DNA from: Strigops habroptila | Taxonomy: Eukaryota > Chordata > Aves > Psittaciformes > Psittacidae | Direction of reading: 5' to 3' | Assembly (NCBI RefSeq): GCF_004027225.2 | Contig: NC_044278.2 | Coordinates: 54,739,743 to 54,803,742, forward strand | DNA: 64,000 nt | In this document: positions 41,001 to 56,000 of the stretch, piece after piece | Layout: every line of letters begins with the position of its first letter | Position numbering within the stretch: the stretch's first letter is position 1 | Position numbers and translations under genes: made by a program | The notes under the pieces: model-generated | Told to the model about the DNA's origin: nothing | The model's input: only the letters and a program-made list of their open reading frames with translations | Database searches by the model: none

Positions 41001-44000
41001 AACCTTTTGCTCATTCACCTACTACAGTTACCCGATTACTTTTGCTGCTCTTTTCCAAAATCCCTCTACTCTTTTAGGTCATTAAGTACACAAAAATGAA
41101 CAGAATTATCTGGCAGTAGGCACACTGAACTAATTTGCCTCCTAAAGGGCAATGTTTTCAGTAAGACTCCTTGGTCTCTCTGTCACTCATGTTTTCTCCC
41201 TCTAATTCCTTCCTAGTTCTATTCCCTCTCAGATCCTTTGCAACATTAATGCTAACAATTATGCATAATTCAGTAACATTAATAATTTCTACTATGCCAA
41301 ACCTCATAGGCTTATTTCAGTTTTGAGATCACATCATGCTGTGTAAAAATAGAAATCTACTAGCCCAAAGACCTTGGCATTCAATTGAGACAACACGCAA
41401 CAAACAAGAAGACAAAAACCTCAGCTCACAGAGATAGACAAGATGACAATACAATTATGGATTTGAAAAAAAAAAAACCCACAACCAAAAACCCAGGTAT
41501 ACGCATTTGAATCAGCACCAGGATTTTTTTGAGTAATGCAACACATATAAGTGAATTGAAAAGATCAGTGTTTTCACTGCGGCTCTAGCTAGCACATGGG
41601 CGAGTAGCACACAGAGTAGTGAATGCAGTGATGGTTAAGAGATGGTCAAAACTGTTACTAACATCCATGGAGCTAACTGCTCCACTGCAACTGTAAAACA
41701 TCACAAAAACAATTAAGTAGCAATGAGGTCTCGCTACTGTACTCACCCAAAAGACAATTAGGGAAGCCAGTAAAAGAGAGTTACTCATATAGTGAATTTT
41801 CCCCAAGAAAGTCACAGAGCACCCAATGGACTAACTGGAGGAAAAAAGTGACTCCTGGCCTTGCTTCTTGCCAACACATCATGAAAAACCGAAAGATTTA
41901 TTTCAAGATTAGACACATACTTTAAAGGTCAGTACCTTAAGAGTTAAGACTGTATTATTTGTTAAAAATAATTCATGATTCCAAATCAAATATAGGGAAT
42001 TCATAACATAGAGGTTCTTGCCAGTGGCTTTAAAAATAGAAACTCGATCTGAAATGTCCTTCACGTCTCACTAAAAATGCAAGTTGGGCAGCTAGAATTC
42101 AGTTGCCAAATTTGCAGATGACAAAAAAGAGCCATCCACAGAGAAGCCAATACAGCATGACAAGAGTGGCAAAAAATTTGATTACATCAATGCATACAAG
42201 TAGAAGTGTCATTTATACAAGCTGCCATTTATTATTCTTTAAAGACAGGGGAGTTGCTGTCCCCAACCTCATTTCATGTTTTACTGCATGTATCAAGCAG
42301 CATTACTGCTCAATATCCAGATACTGGATTTGAGCTATGAAACACTCCTATTTGAGACACAATAGCCCTGGAATTTCTTTGCTTCTGCAAAGCCAGCAAT
42401 GAGTCCTTTCAGACTCTGTTGCAGGTACTGAGGCATAGGCTTTTCCCCTGCTAGAAAAGCATCTTGATGCAGGCTCTTATTAAGAATTCTGTACATGTGA
42501 CTGTCTATATTGTGTGCATTCTCTTCACACAGGTTTTATAGACTGGTCAGTACTAGTCTTACCAAAAACAAGAGCTGTCATTGAATTTGCTTATTGAGCC
42601 CCCAGTTCCCACTTTCATCATCCCAGTAATTAAGCCAAATCAGCAGGGCTCAGAGCAACCGGGGAGGGGAGAAGGCAGAAAGGAGGATGGCTATGCAACA
42701 GATGAGCAAAAAGGAAGAGAAACATCTAGGCCTCCACACAGCCTAATCAAAAACAACTACAAAATGTATTAATTTTACTTACAAAACCTACATTTTATCA
42801 TGGAAAAATGTCATTCAGAAAACTTCTGAAGGCATTTATTCACATTGGAAATCAAATTTAAGAAAAATTAGGAAAAATTGCTTCAGGGAAAAAGAAACAT
42901 TGATCAAACTTTTATAGCTGCAGCTTGCATTAATGAGAACGTGATCCCTTATAATAAAGCCAGAAATGACAAACTGCTGCAGTGCCAATACAGCACTTGT
43001 TAGTGCAGACACAGAACAAGGGCAACCACAACTGGTGTGTAGAATCTTTGTACTTCAACAATGGCGTGCTGCTCCTCCTAGCACAGGGACACTTTACACA
43101 CATAGACACAGCACTGTGCTTTGTTCCAGTAGCTACACACCATGGAGAACCAAGTGAGGTAGAAATGGATGTCGTAAACACAGAACCAATATAACCCAGC
43201 TACTACTAGTGAGGCCCAAACAATGGTAATCCCTTCAGAAAAGCATATTATGTTCACAGCATTATATGCTGTTCTAATGCATATGCTGAAGAAAGCCTAA
43301 AAAAATGCCACTCAAATAAATGGAGTGTGAAGTGAGATAGGAGACCAGACTATAAAGCAGCAAATGTATACATTGCAAATGTAATTTAATGTAAATACCT
43401 ACAACACCATATTATTTGGTCCATTAAAGTCTACAACCTCATTAGCAATGACCAATACTTCTGCCTTAAATGGAAAAGCAAATCCCACAAGGCTACTGGA
43501 CAATAAGCCATGCTGTACATGGAAGTAAGCAGCTGCATCAGCAGAATTCAACTTATACTCTGAGGCAGAAGAGACACTTATTGAGTCCTAACATCTTAAC
43601 TGTATTAACAATTAAATGCAGTGGGCATTTTATTCTCATTCTGCATTGAAAATAAAATGACAGAAAATCTGTTCTTCACATATTTTGCAAATAAAGCCAT
43701 TTTCAAAATAAATAGGCTGCTCAAGGATATATCAGAATAGGATTCACATACTTCTATAACATTAAGTCTAGTTTTTCCTCACACTTCCAGCTTGCCATTA
43801 GCCTACCAAACCTATAGCTGGCTGGTAATTTCCCAAGAAAACAACTTTTCTGTTAGTCTTCCACTACAGGAAAACCAAGATACCATACACTTGCTCATTT
43901 CCTGTCAGTCAGTCTGCTGCGGGCTCAGTAACTCCCCCGTTCTCTGCCATGGAGACACGAATCTGACAGTACAAATTCTAGCAAGAGCCTCAAAGCTTAA

Positions 44001-47000
44001 GGCTTCCTGCATCAGGTGGGGAGACAGGGAAGACGGCAGAGTTCCCTGAGCTCCTGGTCAAGGCCTGGCAACCCTGGGACAGAAGATAGGGTGGGGACAT
44101 CCCCTGAGACAGGCAGATGCTCTGTTTGAGAAAAGCCAAAATAAAAATATGGCATTTCCTTTCAGAGGGAAGATATAAAACGTAGTTTTCATACTGATTC
44201 TCAGCACAAGGGTTTTTCCTAACATTGGTATTTCCCGCAGAAAGAAAATGTCACATCTTAAGCAGCTTTAACTGTAACTCATAACCTGCCAGGAGCAACT
44301 GTTTCCCAGCATGTAATTGATTACAGGAAGATTCATCAGGATTGTATCTGGATCTTGTTGCCATTAAAACAATACAGTAAATTAAAAAAGAAATTATTTA
44401 CTGTGACATAAGCATCAAGAGTTTCATGGCTTGAACTGCTACTTCATGGTCCTTGTCCAGAGGCATGGACACAATTCGATCCTAATGGATGTAAAATGAC
44501 AATAAAAAGATGTAACATGGTTTGTTCTCAATAAACAGATATTTTTTGCTACAGCTAGATCATCTACACTAGTAGAGCAGAGATTTATTTTTATTTCAGC
44601 AGCTATTTCCTAAGAGACATAAGGCAACTTGATTACTACCAAGTAGTTCCCCAGCCCCTGAAAATTAACAGCATGTTAATTTTTTAACTGAATTAATCAT
44701 GCAGTAATATGATATTTTTAATAGATGTAATGTATGCGTTCTCAAGAAATCAACTACAGTCTACAAATTAAAAGTGACTGACAACTTGTTTCTAAGATGT
44801 TACTACTGGCACTTCAGTATGTTAAATGAAGGTAAGCTTCAAATTACAAGCATTAAATAATCAGTTTCTCCCATCAACAATAAAGCATATGTACCTACAC
44901 GTTACAGAAGCCAGTGCCTTGCTGGAAAGACAATTAGGACTTGAGTCATAAAGGTACTTCATGGAATAGCAGCAATATTCCTGACCTCCAGAATTTATTG
45001 TAAATTGGTACACATGCAAACACCTCAAAAAGATTGAAATGTTCCCATCTTATGTACCCAAGAACTTGCACTCCTCGATGTGGTCTACATCTTTAAAGTA
45101 TACTAAACCTTTGGACTTGCTTGGTTTGGGACTAACAGTTTTCTTACTTAACACATAGTTTCTAAATCTCTAGATTCATTTTACTTTGCACCTTCCTTTT
45201 TCTCATAACACAGCTGCAAGGTGTAGAAGTCCATGAATCCCGAGTATGAACGCTCAAGGGCAACAGAGGGAGCTTGCAAAACTCTCACTTGCGGGAAGTG
45301 GATTGATGTTTATATGATTACATTTCCCATCACCGGAAAAGCATGATTCGACCTTTGAAAAATTCCAGATCAGGCTGTATTTTGTGTGTAGCTGTTTGCG
45401 TTTCTTTGGTTTAGAGAGAAAGGAGTTGTTGTGTTTGGGTTGGGGGTTTTTTTGATTGTGGGATGGAGTTTACAATAATCCATTTATATAGCATGCCCCA
45501 CACAGAGGAAGATCACAGTACAAATAGACTGGAGCTATTTCATCAGTCTTTGAATACCAATCCTGCAGTTGGCTACACAGCTTACAACCTCCTTTTAGAT
45601 AGAAAGATAAGGGAGTACCACATAACCATTTAAAACAGAGGTTAATCTTAGATAGCCAAATTTCAATCTGAACAATCTGTTCTCAAGATACCAATGTTAA
45701 TCTATTTCTTGTAGTTTGAGGATATGCTACAAGTATTTTTTACTATTAGCAAGTGCTTTGATGCACAGGTCAGCCCTGCACCTTTTGCAAAAGAACAGGA
45801 ATTACCACCACATGTGGGCATTGATTATGTACTGATTCAGAGGGACTGAGATATCAACCACAGCATTTTGAGCTTTCTTATTCAAATACTGAAAAGGCAC
45901 AGCCCCATTGGGATAAGAGTAGCTGACAATATCATTACCAAGGGCAGGATTTTAAAAAAAGAGCTTACTTCTCAAATGAGTCAGGATGTTGGAATATGAT
46001 AAAGGCAGTGCACAGGGTCAGTGCGGTCACAGAACAAGCTCTTACAATTACAGTGTATCACCCGACTTGTTCAAAAAGGAGTTAAAGGATCCTTCTTCAA
46101 CATTCATATTGACATGGTGGATCAACAGAGAGCCATGCCCGCATCGGTTGATACATGGTCAGCCAATCCAGTATCTACAAGGTTAGACCATTATCAGAGC
46201 AGCAAAAAAAGGGACCTTTAGAGTATGAAATTCTTTGTCATCTGCCAAAAAATCCTGTAAAAATATCTGGGCGATTCTGGATGAAGGGTGGAGATAAGTG
46301 ACCACAGTGCATGCTAACACCATTTTGTGCATGAACTAAAGTGAAATAAAAAATTCCATAGAAACAGAGGGAAACATGTCTGCAAAACTCCTTCATCCAC
46401 TCAGTCAAGCAGGCTGTTTGTGCAGTACCCTAAGCTCCTGTCAATCAAGAAAGTGGGGAGATCAGCTCTGATCAAAACATCGGACCCCGTGTATACACCC
46501 AACCCAGACTTAAAAAGTAGCAAACAGTAATCTATTTACCTTGAACCTGATAGTAAAGAGATCCATTCTGGAAACAAATTCTTTTCTGCTATAAATTCCC
46601 TGCAGTCCCAGAAGACACTTCAACCGCACTTCAGCTTGCTGCAAGACAAAGAGAAATCGGCTAACAGTAAAAAACATCTATCTTTGATGTTATTCACTAC
46701 TAGCATTTCTATTCTGTAAATAGGAGTTCTTTGTGGCTGCCTCCAGCAGACTACCCAAATACTGCCTCATCTTCTTTATTAGTGATATCGGTACCATTTT
46801 GTTTGCGTGCACATCTCACACACACGCGCATAGAGAAAGCTTGCTGTAAGCCAAACTTCAAGGTGACATCAAAGTTTGTGTTAGGCTCCTTAAAAGTCAA
46901 AGAAACTCTCACAGTCCCTACAGTTAATAAAAGCAACAGAATGCAAAAGATGCAGAAATTGTGCTATTCACCTTTTAAAGCAACAAAGACAAGAGTATGG

Positions 47001-50000
47001 ATGACTCACTTAACACAACCATCACTCTTCCAAACATCAGACTTCACTTACTTCCTTTGAACACTTGACTTGGACAATCATTAAACACGGACAAGGACTC
47101 CAAGAAATTCTGGAAAGTTCCCAGAGGAAGAGGTACACCTTAGAAATGCACTGGCTTACCATGGTGGGTTCTCACAAATAAAAAATTAAATGTTGTGCCT
47201 TCTCCCTTTTTCTGTTTTATGCTAGAATGCTGGATTTAAGCATTCTGAGAAGAAAAGCATTGCTTTGAATTTGGCCTAATTAGGGAATTTAGGCAAAACA
47301 TATTTATCCCTGCAAGATGTTATTTCCTACTATTAGTACTGCTGCTTCAGAGATGTCTCAAAAAGAAGTCTTTTCCTTACCCATCTTTTAAAATATCTCA
47401 TGCACATTGCTACACTTCTCAAATGACAAAGCTTTGAATGGCATTAGAAAAGTAATTTTGAGGATCCTACATAGAACAATTACTGTTCTATAAACTTATA
47501 ATGCTAAGGATATGAGCAGAGACACTTAAATGAACTGCAGGCTTCAAATCAGTCTCTTCATATTTCTTCCTTAATTCCTCTTGCTAACAATAGCAGTAAG
47601 AATAATCAAGGAAACCCAAGAAAGGAGACCACCTACATATAGGCTATCTGTTACTACAAGTTCCTGTTCACCTGCTTTGATGGAAAGCAAAGGATAATAC
47701 CTAATAGCATGCTCTGACCAACAGTTTTGTATAAGACAAATAGATTCTCACATAGATCTGTGAGAAATCTAAAATAAAAGATCAACAGGTAACAATGAAC
47801 CATTCTCTAACCTGCCCGTGACACACCAGCAGTACATATTCTATATTGTACTTTTATATAAAGGCCTTGTCTGAGAAAGAGACTGTGGTTCACACCTGCT
47901 GCTTCCTACAGCCACAAGGGCTCTACAGCACAGAACTCACTCACAAACAGTCCCAGCTTGGAACACATCACTGCACAGTGGCACATATTCAGCTTCAGCT
48001 GCCCTCAGTATTTTATCACAAGGCTTTGCTTGTGAATAGGAACTGCGTTTGTGCTTGGGGAGAAGGGGAAAAAAAGGAAAAAAGTTTGTGGTGGTCTGTT
48101 GGATCATCGTATAGCCCATGGCAAGCAGCTAGTAATGTCATTTGTCAGTCAGGTGACATTCAAGTGTAGGTCTGCAGATACAAATTTTAATACACTAAAC
48201 TACACGACCTGCCTTCTAAGGTATCCTGTGCCCACCCAAAAGCTCTCAGTCATAACCTTATACGTATATGTTTAAGTATTGAGAAAATTAACCCTAGTAA
48301 CTATGAACAAATAACTACTTCTACTATGACCAGTTCTGCTGTTTTCCTCTGTTATCAGCTGCATTATCTCTTCCTCAACCACCTCTCCTTTTCTAGGAGC
48401 TCTTCATAGCTTCTTAGCCAATCAAAATTACTTCACATCTTTCTAAAACTATCTCACTATTTACCTTCAGCTCCTTTCCACAGTAACGTAGGCAGGTACA
48501 AACACTCAGCCATCTACTCCCCTTGCCAGAACTACCATTCTAATCTTGACAAAATACCTGCCTCTTTGGTTTTTCAAAGCTGTGACAGAGTGAAGGGGAA
48601 TTATGGAAGCACATTTTCAGGATACTCGGAATACACACTGCCCCTCAGCTACATCACAGTATATTTCGACCCTGACCTGCAAACAGACTGGCAGAAAACA
48701 TCAGTGAAACAGTGGGCATCTCCAGAGCAAATAGCTCTGCATGGGCTTCAGCACTGCTTAGACACATTCAGTTACGAGATTTCAGCCTCACCCCTATCAC
48801 AGAGATGGAGCCAATCAATAAGTCTTACAAATACGTGGTGGGACCTGGATGATTTGATGGGGTCACTGGGTCATTTTTTTTATCTCCTCAACACTCCCCA
48901 AATAATAAATTGGGAAAACTATGCCTACTTCTGAATTACTCCTGAACAGCGAAGACAATTCAGCTTAACTGTCCTGCTGAGGTAAAACAATTTAAAAAAC
49001 TGACACACACACCCCCCCCCAAAAATCACTACTTATATACAGAGGCGACGTGTGGAACAGAAAACGACTACGTAAACATGACCATTTGAAGAAAGAAGTA
49101 TTTCAGAAGTAGCCATAACCATGGGATCAGTTTCTATAACCACGCTGAATGGGAAGCAAAACTAAAAACCCTTTCAATTTCCTGAAATTTGCCAGGAGGA
49201 TCACATGAACAGAAGTTCATTTCAACAGCAAGTTCCTGTTTCCACAAGATTTCTTTGGGTGTCTTTCATTAATGAGAGAATCTCAACAACTTGCCCTGAA
49301 GTTCCAGACAAAGCTAGTCTAATATGATAGGTGGTCCCAAGTATGCATCTCCAGTGTCTTGCCTTCCTGTCTGCTAGTTCTGCCTTCCCCTTTCCCCATC
49401 CTTAGTCTCCATTCTCTTGATTTTTCTGGTCTTCAACTCTGAACTTTTTACACAGCATTCCCCTTTAACACCTGCTGCTCAGATCGGCACTGATTTGAGT
49501 GGATCTGGATGCTGATTTAGTAGCTATATATTCCCTTGAACACAAATTAGGTGTCTGGATTTCACAAATGCACTGATAGTTGACTGTGCTTACATATAAC
49601 ACTGTTTAACTGCACACAGCGGTCAGATTTAGTATTAACTGATGCTGAGTCTTCAAAAATAAAAAGTTAAATTATATGTAGCAGATGAACGTAAAGTACT
49701 CAAAAATGCATCTTTATAGTAGTGTTTCACAAGTCTTACTGGGCCAAAGAGAGATCCTCATGCAGTTTTCAGCATATTACCACTGAGTTTGGAGCAACTT
49801 CTTGCACCTAGGAAATAACTTTTCACACAAAACTATGATGTTTCATATCAGGGTATAATGACAAAATGGTATCTCATGGGGGAGAAAGAATTACCATATT
49901 CAAATAAAAGACTTTGAAGACAAAATGTTAATTTTGTACTTACTTCCCTCTCCCCTCTCTGCTTCAAAGTCTCCCAAATGACTGTACTTAATCCTGTTTA

Positions 50001-53000
50001 CAGCACAGCAGATTATCCTGGCCAGGTCTTCCCCCACCATTACAATACTTTTGTGGTTGTTCCACTCTGGGGCCTAAATTATTTGGCAAACTTCTCTATG
50101 TTATATTCTAAAAGAAGATTGGCTCTGGGAGATATGAGTTTCTTGCTGCCCACTATCAACAAGATGGGATAAAAATGCTCGTTAAGGAAGAGTAGTGGGA
50201 AATAACATTCAGATGTATATTAAAAGCACTACTGCCCCTGTCACTGACAAAAATGCCCTGCTCTCATTTTGGAATCAGGCAATTTGACAGTGGCTGCAAA
50301 TCACAAAGCACAGCCAGGACAGCAACCACCAGTAGTGGCACACTACCAGGTCTCGGCCAAATGTGGAATATGGAAGACTTCTCACTTTACCTCACTCTGC
50401 TTGCATCTGCATTGCCTTCAGGTAATAAGCTTTAGAAAAACAACCATTTTCAATTCCCAGTAAATGACACTGGATGGGCTAAGTGCATTAATCAGAGACA
50501 CCAGCTGTTAATTCTCACTGTACAGCACTGGGAATGAAAATACATCATCTTCAAAAATGACTTTTTCTTTTGAGAATTCTCCCAACTGAACATGTACTAA
50601 AAAGGTATTCTGATCAGATAAATCTTATGCAGGAAAAGATGACAGTTCTTGATAGACTCGTTGCTCTAAAAATCTAAATACTACCTTTACAGCAATGGCA
50701 CAACGCAGGGAAGTAAGAGGCTTTGCGCTCCCCCTCCTGGCTTTGTGGTAAACTACAACTTTATTTACGCAACACAAACATTGCCTAAAACTGACACAAA
50801 ACTGAAGATGTTTCAGAATTTATACAGAAACTAAATGCACTTTAAAAGGTGGCCTGCAGAAGTACCGAGTGCCAATTTTAGTAATTAGCCATTCACGATA
50901 AACATTACCACTCCTTAAAATCTCTCATGCATTTTAGAAGCATGAGAAAAAGCTTATTTTTGAGTTATTGTTTTCTTGGGGGGGGGGGTAAGGGGGAGGT
51001 GTTTGGGGTTTTTTTTGGGGGGGGGGGAGGTGGTGTTGTTCTAAATGTGCCTCTACTCAAAAAGAAAAAGCAAACTTACTGTAAGGAAAAGGAGAAACCC
51101 CTTTGGGAAATTACTGGACCTTGTGTAAATATTTTCTACATTGATTTAACTCCAAGTGAGAAATGCAGTATTGGAGACTATTTTACTACAGGCAATATTT
51201 ATTTGCTCATTTTTATAAAATAAAACAATATGTTAAACGTAGCCATCAAACCTAAAAGCAGAATTTTAGTCAACCTTTAATAATACAGGTGCTTAAAGGA
51301 TATAGGCCATTTTACAATTCAGTAATAGCTCCCGATTCAGTAACATATAAAAATAACTGCACACACAGGGACACACGCTGCTACAGAACTGGAAGAAATG
51401 TTCCGTTATTTAGTGGTACAGTGGCTTTAAAAATAAAACCTGAAACTGGGAAGAAAGTATTGTACCAGAGTCCTACATATCTACTCTCAAGAATTGAAAT
51501 ATTAGGATTCTTAAAAAGAAAAAAATCCACACTTTACCTTATCATACAGCATCCACCCAATGTATTTTAAGTAACTATCATTTAAAAAAGCATCTGGGTA
51601 TGTTTTAATCCAGCTGCCAATTTCTTCAATGCAAGTTGCTCGGATCTCAGGGACCACATCGCTGTGAAATTATAACATTTCAATATTAATATATTTTAAA
51701 TGTCTAATATAGTAATTATATTATTTGCAATATTTTTATCTTCTGGAATTGCAGAAGCATGTACAATAATAAAAATATTACAAGTATTTTTGTCTTAACG
51801 TTCCAAGTTAGCCTTCAACTGACAATTAGGCCACTTTTAGCTACAAATGTTTCATGCACTAATTACTTTGTAATTCCGGGCATCCTTTCAATCACAAATG
51901 CACTGCTCTATAGCCAGCATGAGGAACTTCAGAAACCTACTTGAGAGGTCCTTTAGTAAGACAGAATTCTTTAAAATACTCTAACTGCTACATTTTCCCT
52001 GATACCATCAGTGCCTCTAGGATGTTTAACTTGATTCTGCTATCTGGGCAACCTGAGCAGGAGTTTCCTGGGAATGCAGATACACATTGCAGCTTTATTT
52101 TTATTCTTACCGGTAACGGTTTAGAAAGGTCCCTTTGAAAATAGCGTTCATCATATTCTGTATCTCTAGAAGCTTATGCTCATACTGAAATATACAAAGA
52201 GAACTGAATGTTAATATTGGTCCCACAATTCACTAGATATGAAAAATTTGCATCAGTGTATTTACAATACTACTATGGTTCAAATTGCCAGTGTTTACAC
52301 ATAGTACCCATATAAAATGACTGGTCTGTATCTACACTAGCAATTGGCCTTTTTGTAGCTACATACTGGTGAAAGGTTTATCAGGTACAAGCTGCTAGCC
52401 TGGATAACAAAGTACTTGTTTGATACAGTGAATCTTAATCTATCAATACACAGAAAGATAGAGCACAACTATTCAGCAATCTTCACATATAGGCTCAAAT
52501 TCTCTTTTTATCCACTTAAACAGAGGTGGAAGAAATGCAGACCAGGGAATTTTCAAAATGCACCTATTCCACAAAAAGCATGTATTTTAAGCAAGCCCTG
52601 AACACCTAGTTATGAACCTCCGGAAACCTAAGTCACTTAAAAACATTCTCTCACCAACAGCATCAGGAAGGGTGACAAGTTTGGGTTTTCACCCCCAACA
52701 CACACATTTCCCATTAGTTCAGACTTACGATGATACTAAAAAACCCTGTCTCACATAAACTCTTCTTCCTACAAAAAAAAAGGTCTGCTTCTGTAACAGA
52801 GAAGTCCATGGACATGCAAAGCTCAGAATACAGATAACTGATTCTAAAGTCAGGAGAGAAGAAACTATGCTTGATGTTCATACATCACATCATCTCCACC
52901 CTCATGCCAGAATTATTTCTTACAGTTATAGGCCTGTCTCTGGGAGTCGATAAGAAGCTGTCTGGCTGAGCAGGGAAGAAATGATAGAAAGTGAACAGCA

Positions 53001-56000
53001 AGAAAGATACAGGTTATAGCTGAAGTTACAACCATTTTTACAATGCATTACTTAAACAGAGATGACAGCTATCCTGTGCCCTTTTTCATTCACTGACACT
53101 CAGTTCAAGAACCAACGTTTTGGCATCTAATTTGTATAAACATATGCAAAACTGCACACCCACACCACCAGAGCTACTGACGCAATTACATGTGTGTTTA
53201 AACCCATATTTGTGTAGAGATCAAGTGCTAATGATAGCAATTTAGAGAAGCAATTGCTAGATAGCAATTATCTAGAGAAGCAAGACATCACAAGTTAACA
53301 GTACATATGGCAGTTATTACCTTAGACATTTTTGTACCACTCAATCTAGCCAGTCACAACTGCTCTGCTTCATGCATTAGATAAATATATAAACCTTAAA
53401 GAACTGCAGTTTACTGCAGACCCAAAAGCAAGCTGTCAGTGATCCCTCTTTTTACATCTTCACACATCTCCCATAAAGGACACCTGACTAACCTCTTTCC
53501 TTTTTCTCTCTAGCTGATCAAGTCTGTAATTGGTCCTCTTGCCACTTATCCTCTTCTTCTCCACCTCATATAATCTTTGAGCATTGTGCTTGTTGACATC
53601 AAGGTTCAGACGTACACTTAGAACTGCTGTCAGAAGTTTCATTGCTAAAAGGAAAACAAACCCAACATATTTAGCTTAGCTCAGAGATACGTAGCATAAA
53701 TATATTCACCACTCTACCACAAAAAGGATATGGTTAGCCACATCCAGTTTATTATATAAAATACAAACACTACTAGATTATAGTAATTAGTTTTAGAATA
53801 CAGTGTTTATTTTAGAGGCAGACAGTGATCAAAAAAGGAAAATTTAGTTACATTACTGGTGATTTACAACCTCTGGCCAGAGTTCTAGTCAGAGAAGTAA
53901 TTTACTGGGCAACTCTCTTCTTAGTTTCTGTAATTTTGATTTTTCTGCAAAAGAATCTAGAGTTGTGGAACTGACCTTCAGTAAAAAAAAAGAGAAAAAA
54001 AAAAAAAAATACACCACACAACCCAGCTGTGAAGCTGGCCCATAAAAGGCTGGGAATCTTAATATTTTACTCGAATTGACAAAAATTCACGTTCTAAGGA
54101 TCACTAGATGGTTTGCATAGATTTCAAGGGGAGTTTTGAGCCTTCAAAGCAAACAGTGTACTTTAGAACAAATTATACTTTAAATGCTCTTTGTGGGGCA
54201 TAGAGGGTATTTACTGGGTTTAGAAAAAAAAATAAAAGTAGTAGCTTTAGTATCATGCTGCATGAAACAAAAATGTATAATAAGGAATATTCTTTTTAGC
54301 ACAGGGACCACAGGAATAGCAGCATTCCGACTGAAGCTCTTTCAGGTGAAGCATTTAATACAACCCATCACATTAATTAGTGGAGGGAGGCAAACAACAA
54401 AATCTAAAAACTGTGAAAAAATCAGTTACGGGGGGGGCAGAAGTAATCAGAACACAGCATAATTCTAAAGTCAGTCATGTCAGGCATTAAAGAAAATTTC
54501 TTTATAAAGAAAGAATTGGTCTAGATCTATCGTATCTAAAGCATCCAAATTCCACTCTGAAACACATGGGAACAAATAATTTATATTACAGTAACACACA
54601 CCAGGAGGAAGGCACTGCCAGTGCATAGGACAGCTTTTCAATTTGGAGCCATTCTGTTTGTACACAAGTCAACAAAACTCATCATCTACAGCAACTCTGT
54701 GAATTATTTTACCTGCCAAAGTGCTTGTGTGTCTAAATGCTCTAACCATGGAGTCTGCTAAGCCTGTAAGCAGTGAGATGATAGTGTCCATCAAGTAGCT
54801 GTCATACAGGATGCTGCACTGGCATTGTTGGACAAGCACTGCAATAAATTCACAGAAATTGGCCTTGAACTTCTTCCAATAGGGTCCTGTTCTGATCAAT
54901 GGATAGTCTTCATCGCCCTGCACAAGAAAAAAAAGTGAAGAGAAAACACAGTAATTACAAATGCACAGTTTTGTTTGTGCACACCATTTACATCTCTCTT
55001 GCATTTACATCTCTCTTGCTGAATATCAGAGTTTTGCTGACAGCCAGCTTCACCTCAACTCCTCCATAGCTTCTTTTACAGTTATTACTCCAAAGTAGGG
55101 TCATGCAACTAGGTTACAAGCAAGCTCAGAGACAAACTACCTTCATTAGAGCTACACTGTTACAATAGCTCACATCTGAAAGCAATGTATGTGAGATAGC
55201 TGTGAACGAATAGGTGGGAGAGGGCATGTGAAGCCACAGCATCATAAATAACTTTCACTGGCATAAACCATGAGCCTCTTCTACATCCTCACAGGTGATA
55301 GTGCTTCCCCACTTCAGCGTTCTTCCTGTTCCTGCAAACGTGTGCTAAAATCCAGGACAAAAATGAAGTGACTGAAAAGTGAAAACAACTGCGGTGTGAG
55401 CAGGACAGGACTGTTTTCCTCAGCAGCACCACCAGCTTAAGGAGTTTATCAAAGGCTACAGCTTCATGACAAATACTGAGTCATTCACCTATACCACTAG
55501 CAGATAGATCTCTGAAAACCTGCACAGAAATTATACAATCACAGAATGGTTTGGGTTGGAAGGGTCCTCAAAAATCATTGAGTTCCAACCCCACCACCAC
55601 CACAGTGGGGCACAGAATAAGGCCCAGGCATGAATGGAGCCAGGGAACTCCAAAATTTCACCCACCATGGAAAACTTCATCCTAAAGGTAGCCCACTACT
55701 CAGCTGGTCTTCTTTTGTAACTTTCTTTCCAAAGCAAAGGACCCACTGCTTTCTTGAAAAATAAACTCACAGACCGACCTCAGGGATGTCTGCAACCCAA
55801 AGCACACTGGGAGTTTTGAATTTAGGATGCATTCCTAATCAGGTTGTAAGAGTCAGTTCACAGTCTAACAGTAGTAGCAAGTGCCGAGACAGACAATACA
55901 ACTTCAGGAAATACCTACTTTATCACCATAGTTTACTCCTCAATCTGAAAAGGAGCACAAATACAGGAAGACATCTCACTTTTTAAGAGCATTTCTACTG

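Larger units (their letters stand above)
35660..44401 (-). other. Largest intron of the STAG-like gene (exons 9/10)
   Basis: 8.7 kb, with two CR1 copies facing each other at 37.6-38.7 kb. The rest is AT-rich with no frame or RNA gene I can support. Confidence 0.7.

Noticed and set aside
48566..48934. 122-codon open frame on +
   Set aside because: No family match, no splice or promoter context, inside an intron of a gene on the other strand; chance is the simplest reading.
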